Notes under the pieces: generated by a model
Database searches by the model: none
What the model was told of the DNA's origin: nothing
The model's input: only the letters and a program-made list of their open reading frames with translations
Part shown: positions 45,601 to 53,406 of the stretch, piece after piece
How positions within the stretch are numbered: position 1 is the stretch's first letter
How the letters are laid out: the number at the start of each line of letters is the position of its first letter
Translations under genes and position numbers: made by a program
NCBI GenBank assembly: GCA_024403235.1
Contig: JAKSSF010000009.1
Coordinates: 1 to 64,000 of the forward strand
Length of the DNA stretch: 64,000 nt
Reading direction: 5' to 3'
DNA from: Lachnospiraceae bacterium
GTDB taxonomy: Bacteria; Bacillota; Clostridia; Lachnospirales; Lachnospiraceae

Positions 45601-45856
45601 CAATAAAATCCACCAGGAATCGCCCACTGTAATGGACCTTTTATTAGGACATCGTATTGATTTGGTGATTGATACGCCGACCCAGGGACGAGATAGATCC
45701 GGAGACGGGTTTTTGATTCGTCGTACAGCCATTGAGACAGGCGTAAACTGTTTGAGAAGTTTGGATACGGCAAACGCTTTGGTAACCAGCTTAGAGCATG
45801 GGGCAGAGCAGATGCATTTGGTAGATATCGCAAAGGTAGTAAATCGTGGCAAATAA
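42647..45856 (+). CDS. carB: Carbamoyl-phosphate synthase large subunit
   Basis: This 1069-aa subunit makes carbamoyl phosphate from bicarbonate, ammonia and two ATP. It has two homologous ATP-grasp halves, each starting with a phosphate motif: VMVIGSGPIVIGQAAEFDY near residue 9 and VLVLGSGPIRIGQGIEFDY near 555. Each half has the ATP-grasp signature (PVVLRPAYTLGGSGGG and PVLVRPSYVLGGQGM) and EVNPRVSRSSA or EVNPRSSRTVP. The C-terminal MGS-like domain from about 930 (allosteric) ends in NCLRSLDTANAL. AGGAGA precedes ATG 42647. The 3' end overlaps queH by 11 bases. Confidence 0.97.
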   Translation: MPKDPNVKKVMVIGSGPIVIGQAAEFDYAGTQACRSLKEEGMEVVLVNSNPATIMTDKDIADAVYIEPLTVKVLESIIEKEKPDSILPTLGGQAGLNLGMELEESGFLKKHGVTLLGTTAETIRNAEGRQEFKDLMERIGEPCAASKVVESVEDGVAFTNTIGYPVVLRPAYTLGGSGGGIAHNQIELEEILENGLRLSRVGQVLVERCIAGWKEIEYEVMRDSAGNCITVCNMENIDPVGVHTGDSIVVAPSQTLSDKEYQMLRSSALNIINELKITGGCNVQFALHPTSFEYCVIEVNPRVSRSSALASKATGYPIAKVAAKIALGYTLDEIKNAITGKTYASFEPALDYCVVKMPRLPFDKFITAKRTLTTQMKATGEVMSIAHNFEGAMMKAIRSLEQHVDCLRSYDFTSLSKEDLLERLKLVDDQRIWVIAEAIRKGISQKEIHDITMVDEWFIDKLAILTEMETRLETEELTVDLLTEAKRIEFPDNVIARLSGKTEEEIRALRYENHILARFKMVDTCAAEFSASTPYYYSVFEGENEAEATHPEKKVLVLGSGPIRIGQGIEFDYCSVHATWAFKKMGYETVIVNNNPETVSTDFDIADKLYFEPLTPEDVRNIVDQEKPDGAVVQFGGQTAIKLTESLMEMGVPILGTSAENVDAAEDRELFDAILEQCEIPRPSGGTVYTAEEAKAVANKLGYPVLVRPSYVLGGQGMQIALSDKEVEEFMEIINRIAQDHPILVDKYLMGKEIEVDAVCDGTDILIPGIMEHIERAGVHSGDSISVYPAQTISTHVKETIAEYTRRLAKALHVIGMINIQFIAVGEDVYVIEVNPRSSRTVPYISKVTGIPIVDLATQVIVGKTIKELGYEPGLQSEADYIAIKMPVFSFEKIRGAEISLGPEMKSTGECLGIGSTFHEALYKAFLGAGFDLPKHKQMIVTVKDADKGEAIQIAKRFEKLGYIIYATRSTAAALKEAGVKARKVNKIHQESPTVMDLLLGHRIDLVIDTPTQGRDRSGDGFLIRRTAIETGVNCLRSLDTANALVTSLEHGAEQMHLVDIAKVVNRGK

Positions 45857-46481
45857 AAGACAGTACCAGAAAGAACTGGAGCAGACAATAGAAGGCTTAC
45901 GGAGAAGAAAAAGCCTTCTTTTGCATAGTTGTTGTGCACCCTGCAGCAGTTTCGTGTTAGAATATTTAAGACAGTATTTTGCAATCACTGTATACTATTA
46001 CAATCCCAATATTACAGACCGGGAAGAATACGAAAAGCGCGTGCAGGAAGAAAAGAGATTGATTCAGGCATTTGTATCAGAGCATCCGGAATATCCTATT
46101 TCTTTTTTAGAAGGACCTTTTGAACCGGAACGGTTTTTTCAAATTGCAGAAGGAAAGGAAGATTGTCCGGAAGGTGGAGAGAGATGTTTTGCCTGCTATG
46201 GGCTTCGGCTTGCAGAAAGTGTCAAAGTGGCAGAAGAAATGGGGTTTGACTATATTACCACAACCCTATCCATCAGTCCCTTAAAAAATGCAGATAAGTT
46301 AAATGAAATCGGAGAACAGTTGTGTCAGGGAAAGCAGGTGACCTATCTTACCTCAGATTTCAAAAAGAAAAATGGGTATAAACGGTCTGTAGAATTATCC
46401 CAGGAATATGAGCTATATCGGCAAGACTATTGCGGTTGTGTGTATTCTAAGCGGGAAGCGGAACAAAGAAAGGATAGATAA
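45846..46481 (+). CDS. queH: Epoxyqueuosine reductase QueH
   Basis: This 211-aa protein matches QueH (former DUF208), which carries out the last step of queuosine synthesis in tRNA and replaces QueG in many anaerobes. Conserved cysteines include C29, C30 and C33 in HSCCAPCS, CFACYGLR near residue 115, and DYCGCVYS at the end; these hold metal sites. SISPLKNAD and YNPNITDREEYEKR are further family marks. GTG 45846 overlaps the carB stop by 11 bases, with AAAGG nine bases upstream. No other queuosine genes lie here, so queuine may be salvaged. Iron-sulfur use suits an anaerobe. Confidence 0.9.
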   Translation: MANKRQYQKELEQTIEGLRRRKSLLLHSCCAPCSSFVLEYLRQYFAITVYYYNPNITDREEYEKRVQEEKRLIQAFVSEHPEYPISFLEGPFEPERFFQIAEGKEDCPEGGERCFACYGLRLAESVKVAEEMGFDYITTTLSISPLKNADKLNEIGEQLCQGKQVTYLTSDFKKKNGYKRSVELSQEYELYRQDYCGCVYSKREAEQRKDR

Positions 46482-46482
46482 G

Positions 46483-48249
46483 ATGAAGAAGTTTTTGGAT
46501 TTGATTTCAGAGGAAATGGGAAGTGCCTTTGAAAGAGCGGGCTTTGATGCTACTCTTGGAAAGGTAAGTCTTTCTAATCGCCCTGATTTGTGTGAATATC
46601 AGTGTAATGGCGCTATGGCAGGAGCAAAGGTGCATAAAAAAGCGCCTATTATGATAGCAAATGCAGTGGCAGAAGAATTAAAGGAAAGTGCAGTATTTTC
46701 TCAGGTTGAGGTTGCACCTCCCGGATTCTTGAATTGTAAATTGCAGCCTGCTTTTGTAGCAGCTTACCTGGAAGAAATGAGAACGGCAGAGAAGTTTGGA
46801 TATGAAGCAGCAAATGAGCCGGAAACCATTGTTATCGATTATGGCGGACCTAATGTGGCAAAGCCTTTACATGTAGGCCATCTTCGTTCTGCCATTATCG
46901 GAGAGAGTATTAAGCGTATTTCCAGGTATGCAGGCCATACAGTGATCGGAGATATCCATTTAGGGGATTGGGGCTTGCAAATGGGCTTAATTATCTACGA
47001 ATTGAGCCTTCGTCAGCCTGACCTGGTGTACTTTGATCCTGATTTTACAGGAGAGTACCCGAAAGAAGCACCTTTTACCATTTCTGAGTTGGAAGAAATT
47101 TATCCTACTGCCAGCGGAAAATCCAAGGAAGATCCGGCGTATAAAGCAGCAGCTATGGAGGCAACCTTCAAATTACAGTCCGGCGTGAAAGGATATCGTG
47201 CGTTATGGAAACACATTTTAGCAGTTTCCGTAGCAGATTTGAAGAAAAACTATGCTACTTTAAATGTAGACTTTGACCTCTGGAAAGGGGAATCGGATGG
47301 TCATGATATCATTCCCGGTATGGTAGATTACATGAAAAAAGGTGGTTATGCCTATATTAGTGAAGGAGCTTTGGTAGTAGATGTTAAGGAAGAGACGGAT
47401 ACCAAAGAAATTCCACCTTGTATGATCTTAAAATCTGACGGGGCATCTTTATACAATACCACAGATTTAGCTACCATTATGGATCGTATGGAGCATATCA
47501 AACCGAATTCTTTAATCTATGTGGTAGATAAGCGACAAGATTTGTATTTTGAACAGGTATTCCGTTGTGCCAGAAAGACAAAACTGGTGGGTCCGGAAAC
47601 CAAATTGCATTTTGTAGGTTTTGGTACCATGAACGGTAAGGACGGAAAGCCATTTAAGACCCGTGAGGGCGGCGTAATGCGCTTAGAAAACCTGTTAAAA
47701 GAGATTAACCAGGAAATGTTAAAGAAGATCCTGGAAAACCGGGAAATGGACGAATCTGAAGCAAAAGAGATTGCGGCTATGGTAGCCCTTGCAGCTGTGA
47801 AATATGGGGATTTATCTAATCAGGCATCCAAGGATTATATCTTTGACATGGAACGATTTATGTCCTTTGAAGGAGATACCGGCCCATACATTCTATATAC
47901 CATTGTGAGAATTAAATCTATATTAAATAAATACAAATCTCAAGGCGGAAGTTTAGAGAATTTGAAACTGAATTGTCCTGATTCCGACAGTGAGAAAAAT
48001 CTAATGAAGGAAATTGCCAAGTTTAATGCAATGGTAGAAAATGCTTATCAGGAAATTGCGCCTCATAAGGTATGTGCGTTTATCTATGACTTGGCCAATG
48101 CATTCAATCGTTTCTATCATGAAACCAAGATTTTGACAGAAGAAAACGAAGAAAAGAAGGCTGGATATATTGCTTTATTGATTTTATGCCGGGATGTTCT
48201 GGAAACCTGTGTAGATCTATTAGGGTTTAGTGCACCGGAAAGAATGTAG
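46483..48249 (+). CDS. argS: Arginyl-tRNA synthetase
   Basis: This 588-aa class I synthetase charges tRNA-Arg. The N-terminal Add-1 domain (about 1-105) contacts the tRNA D-loop. HIGH appears as HVGH in KPLHVGHLRSAIIGES near residue 125. The KMSKS lysine is replaced by the ArgRS-typical GKPFKTREGG near 385. The DALR anticodon domain is at the C-terminus (KVCAFIYDLANAFNRFYHE). It is one of the longer, diverged ArgRS types. The start is two bases after the queH stop with AAAGGA nine bases before; the longer frame from 46408 lies within queH. Confidence 0.94.
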   Translation: MKKFLDLISEEMGSAFERAGFDATLGKVSLSNRPDLCEYQCNGAMAGAKVHKKAPIMIANAVAEELKESAVFSQVEVAPPGFLNCKLQPAFVAAYLEEMRTAEKFGYEAANEPETIVIDYGGPNVAKPLHVGHLRSAIIGESIKRISRYAGHTVIGDIHLGDWGLQMGLIIYELSLRQPDLVYFDPDFTGEYPKEAPFTISELEEIYPTASGKSKEDPAYKAAAMEATFKLQSGVKGYRALWKHILAVSVADLKKNYATLNVDFDLWKGESDGHDIIPGMVDYMKKGGYAYISEGALVVDVKEETDTKEIPPCMILKSDGASLYNTTDLATIMDRMEHIKPNSLIYVVDKRQDLYFEQVFRCARKTKLVGPETKLHFVGFGTMNGKDGKPFKTREGGVMRLENLLKEINQEMLKKILENREMDESEAKEIAAMVALAAVKYGDLSNQASKDYIFDMERFMSFEGDTGPYILYTIVRIKSILNKYKSQGGSLENLKLNCPDSDSEKNLMKEIAKFNAMVENAYQEIAPHKVCAFIYDLANAFNRFYHETKILTEENEEKKAGYIALLILCRDVLETCVDLLGFSAPERM

Positions 48250-48317
48250 AGTTTGTGGCTTTTTCTTTGATACGAAGCATAGAGTAAAGTGATAGTTGTA
48301 AGTGGAAAGGGTAATAT

Positions 48318-49766
48318 ATGGGAGTATTAGAAGGCAAAGCGCCGGCTAAGGTTTGGCATTATTTTGAGGAAATCTGTAAGATTCCTCATGGTTCCGGTAA
48401 TATAGAGCAAATCAGTGATTACTTGGTTGATTTTGCAAAAGAAAGAAATTTGGAATGCTACCAGGACCAAACAAAAAATGTCATTATAAAGAAACCTGGC
48501 ACTACCGGTTATGAAGAGAAAGAACCTATTATTTTACAGGGACATATGGATATGGTGGCAGTCAAAACACCGGATTCTGCCATAGATATGAAAACCCAGG
48601 GATTACAGTTAGAAGTAAAGGGAGATTGGCTATCGGCAAAGGAAACCAGTTTAGGTGGGGATGATGGTATTGCTGTGGCTTTTGCCTTGGCCTTATTGGA
48701 CAGTACAGATATTCCCCATCCACCCCTTGAAGTTTTGATTACAGTAGATGAAGAGGTGGGAATGGATGGTGCAAAAGCTGTAGACCTGTCTGTGTGTCAA
48801 GGTAAGAGAATGTTAAATCTGGACTCGGAGGAGGAAGGCATTTTCCTGGCAGGCTGTGCCGGCGGTATGCGTGTGGATTGTGTATTCCCAATGCGAAAGG
48901 AAAGGGTAAATAAAATTCCCGGAAAATTGCTTTTAGGTGGTCTTTTGGGAGGCCATTCCGGAGAAGAAATTCATAGAGAACGGGGCAATGCTATTGTACT
49001 GATGGGAAGAGTCCTAACCAAACTTCTGGAAGTTGACTCCTTCCAAGTGGTATCTATCTTAGGTGGCTTAGCCGACAACGCAATTCCCAGAGAATGTACT
49101 GTGGAATGTGTGGTAGATGAGAAGGATAAAGAAACTGTTCTACAAATTGTCAAAGAATATGAAACAATCTTACGGCAGGAATATGCTGTGGCAGATGCAG
49201 GTCTATGCTTCTCTTTAGAATTTGCAAGTGCAGCTTACAGGAAAGAGGTGTATCGAAAAGAGGATGCCTCTACCTTGGCAAATTTTATCTTTGCAGCGCC
49301 AAACGGAGTGCAAGCCTACAATCCTTCCTTAAAAGGGTTGCCGGAAACTTCCTTGAATTTAGGTGTGATTTCGGAAGAAGGAGAGTCTGTAAAGGTTCGG
49401 TATTCTTTAAGAAGTTCCAAAGAAAGTGCTAAATTGGCTCTTTGCGATAAAGTTTCTATTTTGGCTTCTGCTATGGGCGGTAGGGTAGAAAAATCTTCTG
49501 CCTATCCCGGGTGGGATTATAAAGAACAGTCCCCTCTTCGAGACCTGATGGTATCTACATATGAAAAGATGTATGGTACATCCCCTAAAATTCAGGTGAT
49601 TCATGCAGGATTGGAATGTGGACTTCTAATGGAAAAAATACCGGATTTAGATTGTGTTTCCATTGGACCGGATATGAAAAACATTCATACTACAGAGGAA
49701 GAATTGAGTATTTTATCTACAGAAAGAGTATGGAATTTTGTTTTAGAAGTGCTTAAAAACACATGA
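48318..49766 (+). CDS. pepD: Aminoacyl-histidine dipeptidase (peptidase D)
   Basis: This 482-aa zinc peptidase of family M20C cleaves dipeptides such as Xaa-His in the cytoplasm. The catalytic domain has QGHMDMVAV near residue 75, ETSLGGDDGIAVA near 110 with metal ligand D, LITVDEEVGMDGA with the catalytic and metal glutamates, and NLDSEEEG. A lid domain for dimerisation occupies about 200-380 (LLGGLLGGHSGEEIH). IHAGLECGLL and IGPDMKNIHTTEEEL end the protein. GGAAAGGG precedes ATG 48318. It likely recycles peptide amino acids. Confidence 0.92.
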   Translation: MGVLEGKAPAKVWHYFEEICKIPHGSGNIEQISDYLVDFAKERNLECYQDQTKNVIIKKPGTTGYEEKEPIILQGHMDMVAVKTPDSAIDMKTQGLQLEVKGDWLSAKETSLGGDDGIAVAFALALLDSTDIPHPPLEVLITVDEEVGMDGAKAVDLSVCQGKRMLNLDSEEEGIFLAGCAGGMRVDCVFPMRKERVNKIPGKLLLGGLLGGHSGEEIHRERGNAIVLMGRVLTKLLEVDSFQVVSILGGLADNAIPRECTVECVVDEKDKETVLQIVKEYETILRQEYAVADAGLCFSLEFASAAYRKEVYRKEDASTLANFIFAAPNGVQAYNPSLKGLPETSLNLGVISEEGESVKVRYSLRSSKESAKLALCDKVSILASAMGGRVEKSSAYPGWDYKEQSPLRDLMVSTYEKMYGTSPKIQVIHAGLECGLLMEKIPDLDCVSIGPDMKNIHTTEEELSILSTERVWNFVLEVLKNT

Positions 49767-49814
49767 TATTGTTAAAACATAATATAATTTATATGAATTA
49801 TTGGAGATGATTTT

Positions 49815-50804
49815 ATGATTTTTACCTGTAAAAATTGTGGCGGAAATGCTGTTTTTGATCCCAAAAGACAGGCAATGTATTGTCCCCATTGTGATAGTGA
49901 AGATTCAGCAGACCGTTTAGAAAATCAAAGCAGTACGGTTTGTTCCAATTGTGGCGCACCTATTGAAGTAGAACGATTTACTTCAGCTACCAAATGCCCC
50001 CATTGTGGTACCTATATTATTTTGGAAAATCGAGTGCAGGGTAGCATGCGTCCGGGATTGATTTTACCTTTTAAGGTAAGTAAAAGAGAAGCTGTCAGAC
50101 GCATGGAAGAGGAATTTGAAAAGCGTATTTTCACGCCTTCCACTTTTCTTTCAGAGTCTACTATGGAGCTGTTGGAAGGTAGTTATGTGCCTTTTTGGCT
50201 TTATAACTATGATGGAGAAGTAGAGTACGAAGCAAAGGCAACCAAAGTAAGAACCTGGACTACAGGAAAAACGGAGTATGTAGAAACTTCCCATTATCGT
50301 GTTGTGCGAGATATGCACATTGATTTTGAAAAAATACCGGTAGATGCTTCCACTCGTATGGCTGATGATATTATGGATTTATTGGAGCCCTATCAATACA
50401 AGGATTTGATTGATTTTGATGAGCTTTATATGTCCGGGTTCTTAGGAGAATACTATAGCGAGACAGAAGATAAAATGTCTGATCGTGCAAAGGAAAAGGT
50501 GACAGAGGCTACAGAGTCAATTTTAAAGGAATCTGTGAATAGCTGTGGTTACAGTACGGTGAAACCGGTTCATAAGGAAGTTTCTATTGTGAAGGAAAAA
50601 GCTGTTTTTGCATTGCTTCCGGTTTGGGTGTATCGGTATCGTTTTCGAAATTCTCAGTTTTTGATTTATGTGAATGGACAAACAGGAAAAGTCATTGGTG
50701 AAAGTCCCAGAGATAACAGAAAGATTTGGGGATATGGTGGCACTGTATTTGCCTTAACCTTGTTATTTGGATTTTTTGTAAAAATTATACTGGGGGTATT
50801 TTAA
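49815..50804 (+). CDS. Zinc-ribbon membrane protein paired with a TPM protein
   Basis: The 329-aa protein begins with two zinc ribbons: C5-C8-C23-C26 and C43-C46-C61-C64. A large soluble domain follows (about 75-290), with ILPFKVSKREAVRRM, EGSYVPFWLYNYDGEVEYEA and ALLPVWVYRYRFRNSQFLIYVNGQTGKV. This last pattern is that of clostridial zinc-ribbon proteins of unknown role. One membrane helix closes the protein (about 305-325), so the bulk is probably cytoplasmic. Its stop TAA is directly followed by the ATG of the TPM gene, so they are coupled. TTGGAGATG precedes ATG 49815. It may regulate or assist the partner at the membrane. Confidence 0.7.
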   Translation: MIFTCKNCGGNAVFDPKRQAMYCPHCDSEDSADRLENQSSTVCSNCGAPIEVERFTSATKCPHCGTYIILENRVQGSMRPGLILPFKVSKREAVRRMEEEFEKRIFTPSTFLSESTMELLEGSYVPFWLYNYDGEVEYEAKATKVRTWTTGKTEYVETSHYRVVRDMHIDFEKIPVDASTRMADDIMDLLEPYQYKDLIDFDELYMSGFLGEYYSETEDKMSDRAKEKVTEATESILKESVNSCGYSTVKPVHKEVSIVKEKAVFALLPVWVYRYRFRNSQFLIYVNGQTGKVIGESPRDNRKIWGYGGTVFALTLLFGFFVKIILGVF

Positions 50805-51668
50805 ATGAGACAATATTTCAATTATTTCAAAATCCCTTTTATTTTAGCTTTGGTAGGTCTGATTCCAACCATTGTTTGTCTTATCATGCAAGCCAATCGC
50901 CCTTTACATACCAGAACCAATACTGAGTGTACTACCACAGAGCGTGTTTTTGACTATGCAGGAAGATTATCCGCGTCAGAAGAACAGGAACTGCGGGATT
51001 TAATTGCGGAATTGGAACCACAGATTGGTTGCGATTTGATTGTGGTAGTGTTGGATGAAAGTTTGCAGGGATATGCAGAGGATAGAGCGTCCTATTGGGG
51101 CAATGTACCTATGTCTCAATATACTATGATTTATGGGGCGGATTTTTATGATGAACACAAATTTGGTTTCAATAAGCCTATTGGAGATGGCATTATTTTT
51201 GTGGACAATTGGTTTCGTGAAGCAGATGGCAGGGTGTATTCCAGATTAAATGCCTTTGAAGCTGCCCAGGAGAAGTTCCCGGCTAGCGTGATTGAAGACT
51301 TACTGGATGATGCTTTAGAGGATGTGGAAGATGATCCTATTGGGGCCTACAAAAAAGTGGTTACTTTGTCGGCAAGGCGCATGGGAATGCGGGGTATTCC
51401 AGTGAATACCAGTGTGATATTCGTGGTTGCCTGTATCATTACAGCAGCTTATTTGGGCGTGAATTTAGCTCATAAGAAAGGGAAAAAGACCACAACCAAT
51501 AAAACCTATGTGAAGGGTGGAAAACCCCAGTATTTGAGACGAGAGGATGTATTCTTAAATAAAACCCTTGTGACCCATACCATTAGCAGTAACAGTGGCG
51601 GCGGAGGCGGCGGTGGATTTACCTCTGCCGGTGGTGGAAGCTTCAGTAGTGGTGGACACAGCCGATAA
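50805..51668 (+). CDS. TPM-domain membrane protein
   Basis: This 287-aa protein has a membrane helix at about 10-28, a TPM domain (about 45-190), a second helix (about 204-222) and a cytoplasmic tail ending in a glycine/serine-rich stretch (SNSGGGGGGGFTSAGGG). TPM hallmarks are VFDYAGRLSASEEQELRDLI, CDLIVVVLDES and DGIIFVDNW. The domain occurs in plant TLP18.3 and many bacterial envelope proteins and is thought to act in membrane protein upkeep; its activity here is unknown. Its ATG follows the upstream stop codon with no spacer. A bidirectional terminator follows. Confidence 0.8.
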   Translation: MRQYFNYFKIPFILALVGLIPTIVCLIMQANRPLHTRTNTECTTTERVFDYAGRLSASEEQELRDLIAELEPQIGCDLIVVVLDESLQGYAEDRASYWGNVPMSQYTMIYGADFYDEHKFGFNKPIGDGIIFVDNWFREADGRVYSRLNAFEAAQEKFPASVIEDLLDDALEDVEDDPIGAYKKVVTLSARRMGMRGIPVNTSVIFVVACIITAAYLGVNLAHKKGKKTTTNKTYVKGGKPQYLRREDVFLNKTLVTHTISSNSGGGGGGGFTSAGGGSFSSGGHSR

Positions 51669-51715
51669 TAGATTTGATGGAAGCATTTAGATAATATAGT
51701 AGAAATAAAAGCAAT

Positions 51716-51760
51716 AAAAAAAGCAACTCGCTGACGGGACGAGTTGCTTTTTATTTTTTT
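51716..51760. terminator. Bidirectional terminator between TPM gene and rpsT
   Basis: GCAACTCG (51723-51730) pairs with CGAGTTGC (51740-51747), extended by A/T pairs, flanked by an A run on the left and TTTTTATTTTTTT on the right, so it can stop transcription from both sides. Confidence 0.9.
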
Positions 51761-51764
51761 GTAA

Positions 51765-52028
51765 TTAATCCATTTTGTTAACTGCTTTTGCAAGACGAGA
51801 AACTTTTCTGGAAGAGTTGTTTGAATGATAAACACCCTTTGTAGTAGCCTTGTCAAGAGTAGCAGTAGCATCTACTAATGCAGCCTTAGCAGCTTCTTTA
51901 TCTTTAGCTTCAATAGCAGCGTATACTTTCTTGATAGAAGTCTTTACTGCAGACTTGATAGCTTTATTTCTTTCCGCTTTGGTTCTGTTTACTAACATTC
52001 TTTTCTTTGCAGATTTAGTATTAGCCAA
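51765..52028 (-). CDS. rpsT: 30S ribosomal protein S20
   Basis: This 87-aa basic, all-helical protein binds 16S rRNA in the body of the small subunit. The N-terminus NTKSAKKRMLVNRTKAERN and the C-terminal KGVYHSNNSSRKVSRLAKAV fit S20. The start is TTG (complement of 52026-52028) with a strong GGAGGT seven bases upstream; no ATG is nearby. E. coli rpsT also uses UUG, as part of self-limiting translation. A strong promoter lies 120 bases upstream on this strand. Confidence 0.95.
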   Translation of the reverse strand: MANTKSAKKRMLVNRTKAERNKAIKSAVKTSIKKVYAAIEAKDKEAAKAALVDATATLDKATTKGVYHSNNSSRKVSRLAKAVNKMD

Positions 52029-52124
52029 GATGGCACCTCCCTACTGTATATTCTATTTTTTGTTTTCAGTAAGTGTTTTCATCCAAGCCGGACACGGACG
52101 ATTTGATGGAAACACGCGTATATT

Positions 52125-52153
52125 ATTTTAGAGCAAGGCTATTGATATGTCAA
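52125..52153 (-). promoter_or_regulatory. Promoter of rpsT
   Basis: On the minus strand, consensus TTGACA (complement of 52148-52153), a 17-base spacer and TAAAAT (complement of 52125-52130). It leads to a leader of about 90 bases. Confidence 0.8.
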
Positions 52154-52162
52154 TACATATTA

Positions 52163-52192
52163 CACATAGTTTTTCCTTTTTTTTCATATACT
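52163..52192 (+). promoter_or_regulatory. Possible sigma-E promoter of spoIIP
   Basis: CACATAGT (52163-52170), 14 bases, then CATATACT (52185-52192) resembles the sigma-E pattern (roughly GTCATATT and CATACANT with 14-15 bases between). It lies ten bases from the start of the rpsT promoter, which runs the other way. Confidence 0.45.
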
Positions 52193-52197
52193 TGTCT

Positions 52198-53361
52198 ATG
52201 ATGAAAATGAAATACAAACGCCCTTATTTTATTTTTTTTGTTCTAGTGCTTTTGGCGCTCATAGGAACTCTTTTACATAGAAAGCCTAACACGAAACAAA
52301 CAGAAGATACAAGCTTTTTTATTCTCGTACAAACCCTTTTAGAGCAAACTATTTTGCGACAACATTCTATTTTATTGGGAGATATTAAGCTTCATACCAC
52401 AGGGGAATATGAAAATTTAGTTGTATATCCGAAAAGAAAAAGAACGATAGTCTGCTATGAAAGTATTTTGTCACCGAATCCCTATTTCCCGGGAGAAGAA
52501 TTGGTAGAAGGGTTGGAAGAAGAAAATACAGTGGGTGTTCAAAATAATTCTAACAGTGAAAATGTAGTAGAAAAAGATACCTTGCAAAATACTCTTACGG
52601 CAGAACCCAAATGGCCAATGGATGCCCCGGCAGAGGCTTGGATGAAGGAGTTTTTTACCATAGATTCTACTACAGTACTGGATCCATCTGAATTAGATTT
52701 TCCTGTATTGGCAACAAAGGATTTGTCAGTTTCTAAAGAAGGAGAAGGACCACAGATTCTGATTTATCATACCCATGGTAGTGAGGCATTTGCGGATTCT
52801 GAAATAGGAGAAGACACAAATGGTGTCATGGGAGCAGGAGAAGTTTTGGCAAATATTTTGGAGCAGGAATATGGATATAAGGTACTTCATTTACAGGAAA
52901 AATTTGATGCAGAATCCAGAAATTATGCCTATTCCAATGCCCTTCCTGTACTACAGAATGTGTTGAGGGAAAATCCAAGTATAGAGGTAGTCATTGATTT
53001 ACACCGAGATGAAATGAAAGAAGGCGTAAAGCTTCTGAGTAACCAAAATGGTGTGGAACTAGCACAGGTTATGTTTTTTAACGGAATCAGCAGAACCAGA
53101 AAAAAGGGAAATATTGAGTATCTTGAGAACGAATACTTAAATGATAATTTAAGTTTTTCGCTGCAAATGCAACTGAAATGCAGAGAATATTATCCCGGAT
53201 TTGCCAGAAAAATCTATGTAAAAGGGTATCGTTATAATATGCACTTGTGTCCTAAGACCCTATTGATTGAACTAGGGGCGCAGACCAATACAGAGGAAGA
53301 AATCAGAAATAGTCTGCATCCCCTGGCCCATGTTCTGTCTATGGTCTTGTCTCCAAAATAA
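52198..53361 (+). CDS. spoIIP: Stage II sporulation protein P
   Basis: SpoIIP is the amidase/endopeptidase of the DMP complex that thins septal peptidoglycan so the mother cell can engulf the forespore. The 387-aa form given starts with a basic stretch and a membrane helix (PYFIFFVLVLLALIG). A variable linker follows, then the catalytic domain from about 180 with IYHTHGSEAF, VIDLHRDEM, MFFNGISR, and MHLCPKTLLIELGAQTNT. No ribosome-binding site is seen before ATGs 52198, 52201 and 52207, so the start is uncertain; the in-frame 52147 lies inside the rpsT promoter and is unlikely. Confidence 0.88.
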   Translation: MMKMKYKRPYFIFFVLVLLALIGTLLHRKPNTKQTEDTSFFILVQTLLEQTILRQHSILLGDIKLHTTGEYENLVVYPKRKRTIVCYESILSPNPYFPGEELVEGLEEENTVGVQNNSNSENVVEKDTLQNTLTAEPKWPMDAPAEAWMKEFFTIDSTTVLDPSELDFPVLATKDLSVSKEGEGPQILIYHTHGSEAFADSEIGEDTNGVMGAGEVLANILEQEYGYKVLHLQEKFDAESRNYAYSNALPVLQNVLRENPSIEVVIDLHRDEMKEGVKLLSNQNGVELAQVMFFNGISRTRKKGNIEYLENEYLNDNLSFSLQMQLKCREYYPGFARKIYVKGYRYNMHLCPKTLLIELGAQTNTEEEIRNSLHPLAHVLSMVLSPK

Positions 53362-53406
53362 AAATATTGTATAGTTAATTAGAATATTTTTTAGGATGAG
53401 GATTTT

